Assembly (NCBI GenBank): GCA_019359285.1
Contig: JAHHHQ010000071.1
Coordinates: forward strand, 1-56,467
From: Nodosilinea sp. WJT8-NPBG4
Lineage (GTDB): Bacteria; Cyanobacteriota; Cyanobacteriia; Phormidesmidales; Phormidesmidaceae
Direction of reading: 5' to 3'
Length of the DNA: 56,467 nucleotides
Of this stretch, positions 52,163 through 56,467 are shown piece after piece (the stretch's first letter is position 1; every line of letters begins with the position of its first letter). Made by a program: the position numbers and the translations under genes. The notes beneath the pieces are model-generated. The model was not told the origin of the DNA and ran no database searches. It was given only the letters and a program-made list of their open reading frames with translations.

Positions 52163-52888
52163 ATGAAGCAACAGAGATTACTATCTGCATCCGCCTCGCG
52201 CCGAGGCTTAATGAAATGGGGTCTTTTAGGCTTTGGGGGGTTGATGATCGCGGCTCTTCCTAAGACGGTAAGCGCCCAGTCTAGCGGCAGCACCCTCACC
52301 TTTGCTGCCAATGACGAAGGGATTCTTAACTTTGCCCTGCTGCTAGAAGAACTTGAGGCTGCTTTTTACGCCGCTGTGGTTGACTCTGGCCAAATTTCCG
52401 ACCGCACAGAACTGGAATACATGCAAGTTTTAGGTGCTCAAGAAGCGGCTCACGTCACTTTTTTACGGAGTGTTTTAGGCGATCAGGTACTGTTTGAAAC
52501 CGCCGATCTCAGCTTCAATTCCTCTGGTTTGAATGCTGTTTTGAGCGATCGCAGCACCATTCTCAACACAGCGGTCACCTTGGAAGATGTGGGTGTCCAC
52601 GCCTACAACGGCGCTGGTCCTAGCCTGACCAACCCCACCTACCTACTGGCCGCAGGCTCAATTGTTTCAGTCGAAGCTCGCCACGCTGGCGGTGTACGAG
52701 CGCTGCTCGGCAAACCCACCACCGAGCCAGATAGCGATCGGTTAGTGAGTGACGCCGATTTGGTCGCTAGCCTCAATCCATTTAAGGGCCGAGCTTACGA
52801 CGAGCTGTACAGCCCCAGACAAATCGTAGCCATCGTCGGTTCCCTCGGCATTCTCAACAATTCCATTAATGGCGCGCTCGTTGCATAA
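52163..52888 (+). CDS. Tat-exported ferritin-like domain protein (Ferritin_2 / desiccation-related type)
   Basis: A 241-residue protein from ATG 52163, chosen because GGAGA precedes it and a twin-arginine signal follows (SRRGLMKWG at 12-20, hydrophobic core, then VSAQ cleavage near 38). The mature part is a four-helix ferritin-like domain: LNFALLLEELEAAFYAAVV, YMQVLGAQEAAHVTFLRSVLG (E-x-x-H), LEDVGVHAY, and VSVEARHAGGVRALLG (E-x-R-H). It resembles Rds1 and plant PCC13-62 desiccation proteins. Tat export suggests it folds, perhaps with metal, before crossing the membrane. Eleven bases before its partner. Confidence 0.85.
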   Translation: MKQQRLLSASASRRGLMKWGLLGFGGLMIAALPKTVSAQSSGSTLTFAANDEGILNFALLLEELEAAFYAAVVDSGQISDRTELEYMQVLGAQEAAHVTFLRSVLGDQVLFETADLSFNSSGLNAVLSDRSTILNTAVTLEDVGVHAYNGAGPSLTNPTYLLAAGSIVSVEARHAGGVRALLGKPTTEPDSDRLVSDADLVASLNPFKGRAYDELYSPRQIVAIVGSLGILNNSINGALVA

Positions 52889-52899
52889 GGAGACCATCA

Positions 52900-53865
52900 G
52901 TGAAATCACGTTTTAATTCAATTTCCCAACCGATAAACCAGACTCTGCTGCCTCTGTTCGATGGGTTTGCAGCTTTACGCGATCGCTGTGGTCGGCAGCT
53001 TGAGCAGGTGCAGCGCTTGGGGCAGACGATGGCCCTTGCCTTGCCACTGGCCATGGTGTTGTTCTTCTGCGTTGGCCCGACCGCTGCTGCCCAAGCTCAG
53101 GAAACGGTCCTGACCCCTCGACAGGTGACTGAATATGCCCTCACCCTGGAAAAACTAGAAGCTGACTTTTACCGCCGTGCGGTTGCGGCTGCTCAAAACG
53201 GTGGCCTCGCTAGCATTCCCCAGTCCGCAAAAGATATTATTGTTTCTTACGGTCAAGACGAAGCTCGGCACGTCGCCGATCTCTCGGCTGTTCTGCCTTC
53301 GTTAGGCGGTAATCCAAATGCGGTGGTGATTCCGGCTAACCCCAATTACTCGGCTATTCTAGGCCGCGACCCGTTTGCTAATCCAGCCGACTTTTTGCTA
53401 GTGGGGCAGTACGTTGAAGATCTAGGTGTTGCCGCTTACAAAGGACAGGTACAAAACCTGTTGGCCGCAGGTGAAGCCGGTAAAACCGTACTGGCGGCAG
53501 CGCTAGAAATTCACAGCGTAGAAGCTCGCCATGCTGCCGGTGTCAGATTTTTGCGACAGACTCTGCTGGGCGCTGATGTCAACCCCTGGATTTCAGAGAA
53601 TGCCAGAACTAAGCAAAACGCTAACAGTGTTGAAGTGATTTATAACGAAAACCGAGTGGGTTCTCCTATTCCCTTTAGCTCTGATGCCTTCGACGGTTAT
53701 GCAACTCAAGATGAAGTCTTGGCCCTCGTCGGCCCGATTTTGACTGAAGCACCTCAAACTAGTCAACCTAGGCCTCAAACGCCAACGAACCAGAGCGGAG
53801 CTACCCAAGGCGGAACTAACCAGAGCGGAACTACAGGAAATAACGCTCCTCGGGCACTGTGGTAA
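52900..53865 (+). CDS. Second exported ferritin-like domain protein
   Basis: A 321-residue protein with a GTG start (52900) after a GGAG site. A long basic lead precedes a hydrophobic signal (MALALPLAMVLFFCVGPTAAAQAQ, ending near residue 68), Sec-like with no twin Arg. The ferritin-like domain follows: YALTLEKLEADFYRRAV, IIVSYGQDEARHVADLSAVL (E-x-x-H), YVEDLGVAAYKG and IHSVEARHAAGVRFLRQTL. The tail is low complexity with NQSGATQGGTNQSGTTGN repeats. Paralogue of the previous gene, in the same operon, but with a different export signal; the two may form a mixed complex. Confidence 0.84.
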   Translation: MKSRFNSISQPINQTLLPLFDGFAALRDRCGRQLEQVQRLGQTMALALPLAMVLFFCVGPTAAAQAQETVLTPRQVTEYALTLEKLEADFYRRAVAAAQNGGLASIPQSAKDIIVSYGQDEARHVADLSAVLPSLGGNPNAVVIPANPNYSAILGRDPFANPADFLLVGQYVEDLGVAAYKGQVQNLLAAGEAGKTVLAAALEIHSVEARHAAGVRFLRQTLLGADVNPWISENARTKQNANSVEVIYNENRVGSPIPFSSDAFDGYATQDEVLALVGPILTEAPQTSQPRPQTPTNQSGATQGGTNQSGTTGNNAPRALW

Positions 53866-53929
53866 ACCCGTTAGTGACAATCGCTGAGAGGCTAGCCAGA
53901 GCGGTTTACAACCCTCTGCTTTAACTTAG

Positions 53930-53965
53930 CAAAAGCCGTTGCTTCCCAGTAAGCAGCGGCTTTTG
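53930..53965 (+). terminator. Terminator of the ferritin-like operon
   Basis: CAAAAGCCGTTGCTT and AAGCAGCGGCTTTTG pair around CCCAGT, with one mismatch, about 65 bases after the stop; the right arm ends in TTTTGTCTGTTCT. Confidence 0.85.
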
Positions 53966-54115
53966 TCTGTTCTAGGAGTCAAGGGTGGAGCTTGCTGAAC
54001 TGACTGAGCCTCTCAGCCCCCAAAAACAGCTGTTTCTAAAGCTGCTAACTTTTTAGAAAACATTACGGAAACCGTAGACGCTGTTCAAAGAGTCAATAAA
54101 AATCGTATGGTTTTT

Positions 54116-54143
54116 AAGGGCCGCCGCCCCTCTACAGCGGCTT
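54116..54143 (+). promoter_or_regulatory. Hairpin in the acs leader
   Basis: AAGGGCCGC and GCGGCTT pair around a C-rich 12-base loop, followed by TTCGTCT, 43 bases before the acs start. It could be an attenuator or the base of a leader structure. The rest of the 321-base gap between 53866 and 54186 holds only the terminator at 53930; no gene is seen. Confidence 0.35.
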
Positions 54144-54186
54144 TCGTCTAACGTTATTTGTGTTCGCAAGAGACTTGGCATTGTCT

Positions 54187-56154
54187 ATGGCTTCCCCCAC
54201 CATCGAATCGATTCTCCACGAAAACCGTCTGTTTTCGCCCGCCGATGGATTTGTTCAAAACGCATCCATCAAGAGCCTCGAAGAGTATCGTGCCCTAGCC
54301 GAACGAGCAGCGGCAGACCCAGTTCAGTTCTGGGCAGAACTCGCCGGTCAGGAGCTGCACTGGTTTAAATCTTGGGATACGGTACTCGACTGGCAGCCAC
54401 CCTTTGCGAAATGGTTTGTGGGGGGCAAAATCAACATTTCCTACAACTGTTTAGATCGCCATCTCACTACTTGGCGCCGTAATAAAGCCGCCCTGATCTG
54501 GGAAGGGGAGCCAGGCGACAGCCGCACCCTGACCTACGCGCAGCTACACCGGGAAGTGTGCCAAGTGGCCAATGTGCTCAAGGGGTTGGGGGTACAAAAG
54601 GGCGATCGCGTCGGTATCTATATGCCTATGGTGCCCGAGGCGGCGATCGCCATGCTCGCCTGTGCCCGCATTGGTGCTCCTCACACCGTCATCTTTGGCG
54701 GCTTTAGCGCCGAAGCGCTCAAAGATCGCCTCAACGATGCTGAGGCCAAGGTCGTGATTACTGCCGACGGCGGCTTTCGCAAAGACAAGATTGTGCCACT
54801 CAAAGCCGCGGTAGATCAGGCTCTGGCCGACGGCGGTGTGCCCAGTGTTGCCAGCGTGCTGGTGGTGCAGCGCACCAAGGCCGAGATGACCATGGTTGAA
54901 GGCCGCGACCACTGGTGGCACGAGCTCCAGTCCACAGCCTCGGCCCACTGCCCCGCTGAGGAAATGGACGCCGAAGACTTGCTGTTCATTCTCTATACCA
55001 GCGGGACCACGGGCAAACCCAAGGGGGTAGTGCATACTACGGGCGGCTATAACCTCTTCACCCACACCACTTTTAAGTGGACCTTTGACATCAAAGACAC
55101 CGACGTTTACTGGTGCACGGCTGATGTGGGGTGGATTACCGGCCATAGCTACATTGTCTACGGCCCGCTGTCGAACGGGGCAACTACGATGATGTATGAA
55201 GGGGTGCCCCGACCCTCAAACCCCGGCTGCTTTTGGAACGTGATTGAAAAGTATGGCGTCACCATTTTCTACACCGCTCCCACCGCCATTCGCGCCTTTA
55301 TTAAAATGGGCGACGAGTTGCCCAAGGCGCGAGATTTGTCGTCGCTACGCCTGCTGGGCACCGTAGGCGAACCCATCAATCCCGAAGCCTGGATGTGGTA
55401 TCACCAGGTGATTGGCGGCGAGCGCTGCCCAATTGTCGATACCTGGTGGCAAACGGAAACCGGTGGCTTTATGATTACGCCGCTGCCGGGGGCGATCGCC
55501 ACCAAGCCCGGTTCCGCCACCCTCCCCTTTCCCGGCATTTTGGCCGATGTGGTGGATCTTGATGGCAATCCGGTGCCCCCGGGTGAGGGTGGCTATCTGG
55601 TGATCAAACACCCCTGGCCCAGCATGATGCGCACGGTCTACGGCGACGACGATCGCTACCGCCGCACCTACTGGGAACACATTGCCCCGGTCGATGGCCA
55701 ATATCTATACTTTGCAGGCGATGGTGCCCGCAAGGATGCCGACGGCTACTTTTGGGTGATGGGTCGGGTGGATGACGTCATCAATGTGTCGGGCCATCGT
55801 CTGGGGACCATGGAGGTCGAGTCAGCGCTGGTTTCCCATCCGGCGGTGGCTGAAGCTGCGGTGGTGGGCCGCAAAGATGACCTCAAGGGCGAAGATATCT
55901 TTGCCTTTGTGATTTTGGAGGGTCACTATAGCGGCAGCGACGAGCTCAAGCAGGAACTCAAACAGCACGTGGTGAATGAAATTGGCGCGATTGCCCGGCC
56001 CGGCGAAATTAGATTTGCCGATGCGCTGCCCAAGACGCGATCGGGCAAAATCATCCGTCGCTTTTTGCGCAATTTGGCTAGCGGTGAGGCGATCGCAGGC
56101 GATGCCTCTACGATGGAAGATCAAAGCGTGCTCGAGCAGCTTCGCCAGGGCTAA
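54187..56154 (+). CDS. acs: Acetyl-CoA synthetase
   Basis: A 655-residue AMP-forming ligase making acetyl-CoA from acetate, ATP and CoA. Marks: RVGIYMPMVPEAAIAMLAC, IFGGFSAEALKDRL, the P-loop-like YTSGTTGKPKGVVHTTGGY, TADVGWITGHSYIVYGPL, DTWWQTETGG, GRVDDVINVSGHRLGTMEVE (hinge and CoA site), and PKTRSGKIIRRFLR with the acetylatable Lys near the end (position ~620). ATG 54187 is preferred; an upstream GTG adds nine residues not typical of the family. Works downstream of acetate release; phosphoketolase at the other end makes acetyl phosphate. Confidence 0.96.
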   Translation: MASPTIESILHENRLFSPADGFVQNASIKSLEEYRALAERAAADPVQFWAELAGQELHWFKSWDTVLDWQPPFAKWFVGGKINISYNCLDRHLTTWRRNKAALIWEGEPGDSRTLTYAQLHREVCQVANVLKGLGVQKGDRVGIYMPMVPEAAIAMLACARIGAPHTVIFGGFSAEALKDRLNDAEAKVVITADGGFRKDKIVPLKAAVDQALADGGVPSVASVLVVQRTKAEMTMVEGRDHWWHELQSTASAHCPAEEMDAEDLLFILYTSGTTGKPKGVVHTTGGYNLFTHTTFKWTFDIKDTDVYWCTADVGWITGHSYIVYGPLSNGATTMMYEGVPRPSNPGCFWNVIEKYGVTIFYTAPTAIRAFIKMGDELPKARDLSSLRLLGTVGEPINPEAWMWYHQVIGGERCPIVDTWWQTETGGFMITPLPGAIATKPGSATLPFPGILADVVDLDGNPVPPGEGGYLVIKHPWPSMMRTVYGDDDRYRRTYWEHIAPVDGQYLYFAGDGARKDADGYFWVMGRVDDVINVSGHRLGTMEVESALVSHPAVAEAAVVGRKDDLKGEDIFAFVILEGHYSGSDELKQELKQHVVNEIGAIARPGEIRFADALPKTRSGKIIRRFLRNLASGEAIAGDASTMEDQSVLEQLRQG

Positions 56155-56197
56155 CGCTTGGCTTGGGTCCCTTTACATAGACCCAGCATCCACTTAA

Positions 56198-56246
56198 AGA
56201 AAGGCGCACCATTGCCATGCCCTGTGCAAGTACGGTGCGCCTTTCT
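56198..56246 (+). terminator. Terminator of acs
   Basis: AGAAAGGCGCACC (56198-56210) and GGTGCGCCTTTCT (56234-56246) are exact complements around a 23-base loop, 43 bases after the acs stop, with T-rich sequence after the stem. Confidence 0.75.
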
Positions 56247-56351
56247 CTTGCTAGTTTTTGAAACCAATTGGTTGAGGGCACTTAAACCATTATTGCAGAT
56301 GAAGGCGTAGATAGGACATTCTAGGAGAGTAGGACTATTACTTGAGTAACG

Positions 56352-56467
56352 ATGCCAGCCGCTTATAGTAATGATCTGCGCGAAAAAGCGCTTGCTGCTG
56401 TTGACCGAGGCGACCCCAAAAGTCATGTCAGTCGAGCGTTGAGCATCAGCCGCAACACCCTCGACCT
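56352..56467 (+). mobile_element. IS630-family transposase, N-terminal part (cut by window edge)
   Basis: From ATG 56352 the frame stays open to the end of the window. It begins MPAAYSNDLREKALAAVDRG and continues SHVSRALSISRNTLD, the first helix-turn-helix of IS630/Tc1-mariner-type transposases of cyanobacteria, which bind the terminal repeats through it. The catalytic DDE half lies beyond the edge. The element's left end is probably in 56250-56350, but its repeat cannot be set without the right end. Confidence 0.75.

Overview
The window reads as chromosomal DNA of a free-living, probably filamentous cyanobacterium of the Leptolyngbya/Nodosilinea kind. The evidence is a β-carboxysome operon (ccmK2-K1-L-M-N-O), a CO2-uptake NDH-1 operon (ndhF-ndhD-cup), photosystem I genes (psaF-psaJ-psaL), NdhM, Ycf66, an acyl-lipid desaturase, and many copies of the cyanobacterial HIP1 octamer GCGATCGC. 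The genus is inferred from overall character, not from a search. No rRNA, tRNA or CRISPR array was seen.

Layout. 1-1.8 kb: an accessory edge with the tail of an IS5-family transposase, a toxin gene broken by a stop codon, its intact antitoxin, and an orphan protein with a faint CTP-dependent riboflavin kinase look. 1.8-6 kb: a DUF4126 membrane protein coupled to a MerA-like flavoprotein, convergent with phosphoketolase. 6.4-20.4 kb: mostly housekeeping genes (helix-hairpin-helix protein, TM2/SHOCT, J-domain/TPR, AcnA-type aconitase, a STAS/sugar-transferase fusion, Ycf66, IleS, Uma2, a K+ channel, glyoxalase II, NdhM). 20.6-26.7 kb: a same-strand block with a zinc-ribbon PP2C phosphatase, a CHAT-FHA protein, an unknown protein and a membrane TPR protein; this is the best candidate for an undescribed signalling or conflict system. 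26.7-30 kb: a phosphoribosyltransferase, a GPH transporter and an A/T-rich island with an unknown gene. 30.1-40.4 kb: the CO2-concentrating supercluster, two divergent operons around an 850-base regulatory region. 40.6-46.6 kb: miaA, gyrB, a Trypco1-like protein behind a ribosome-site hairpin, desC and a PLP enzyme. 46.8-49.4 kb: psaF-J-L divergent from tsaD. 49.5-56.2 kb: a thioredoxin-like lipoprotein, an InrS-like metal sensor, a roadblock-like protein, a cyclase remnant, an L,D-transpeptidase, two exported ferritin-like proteins and acs. The window ends in the start of an IS630-family transposase.

How the genes work together. NdhF/NdhD/Cup form the specific part of an NDH-1 complex that hydrates CO2 to bicarbonate in the cytosol, and the Ccm proteins build the shell and Rubisco-organising core where the bicarbonate is used. 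The γ-carbonic-anhydrase domain of CcmM has lost two of three zinc histidines and the catalytic glutamate, so a separate carbonic anhydrase outside the window is presumably needed. Phosphoketolase, Acs and aconitase belong to the C2/TCA side of carbon metabolism.

Most notable for follow-up: the degenerate CcmM site and its Cys-less fourth SSU-like domain; the terminator-like hairpin on the ccmK2 stop codon; the PP2C/CHAT-FHA block; the hairpin sequestering the ribosome site of the Trypco1-like gene; the STAS/glycosyltransferase fusion; the psaF-J-L order with a proline-rich PsaL loop; the dead toxin beside a living antitoxin; and the exported ferritin-like pair.
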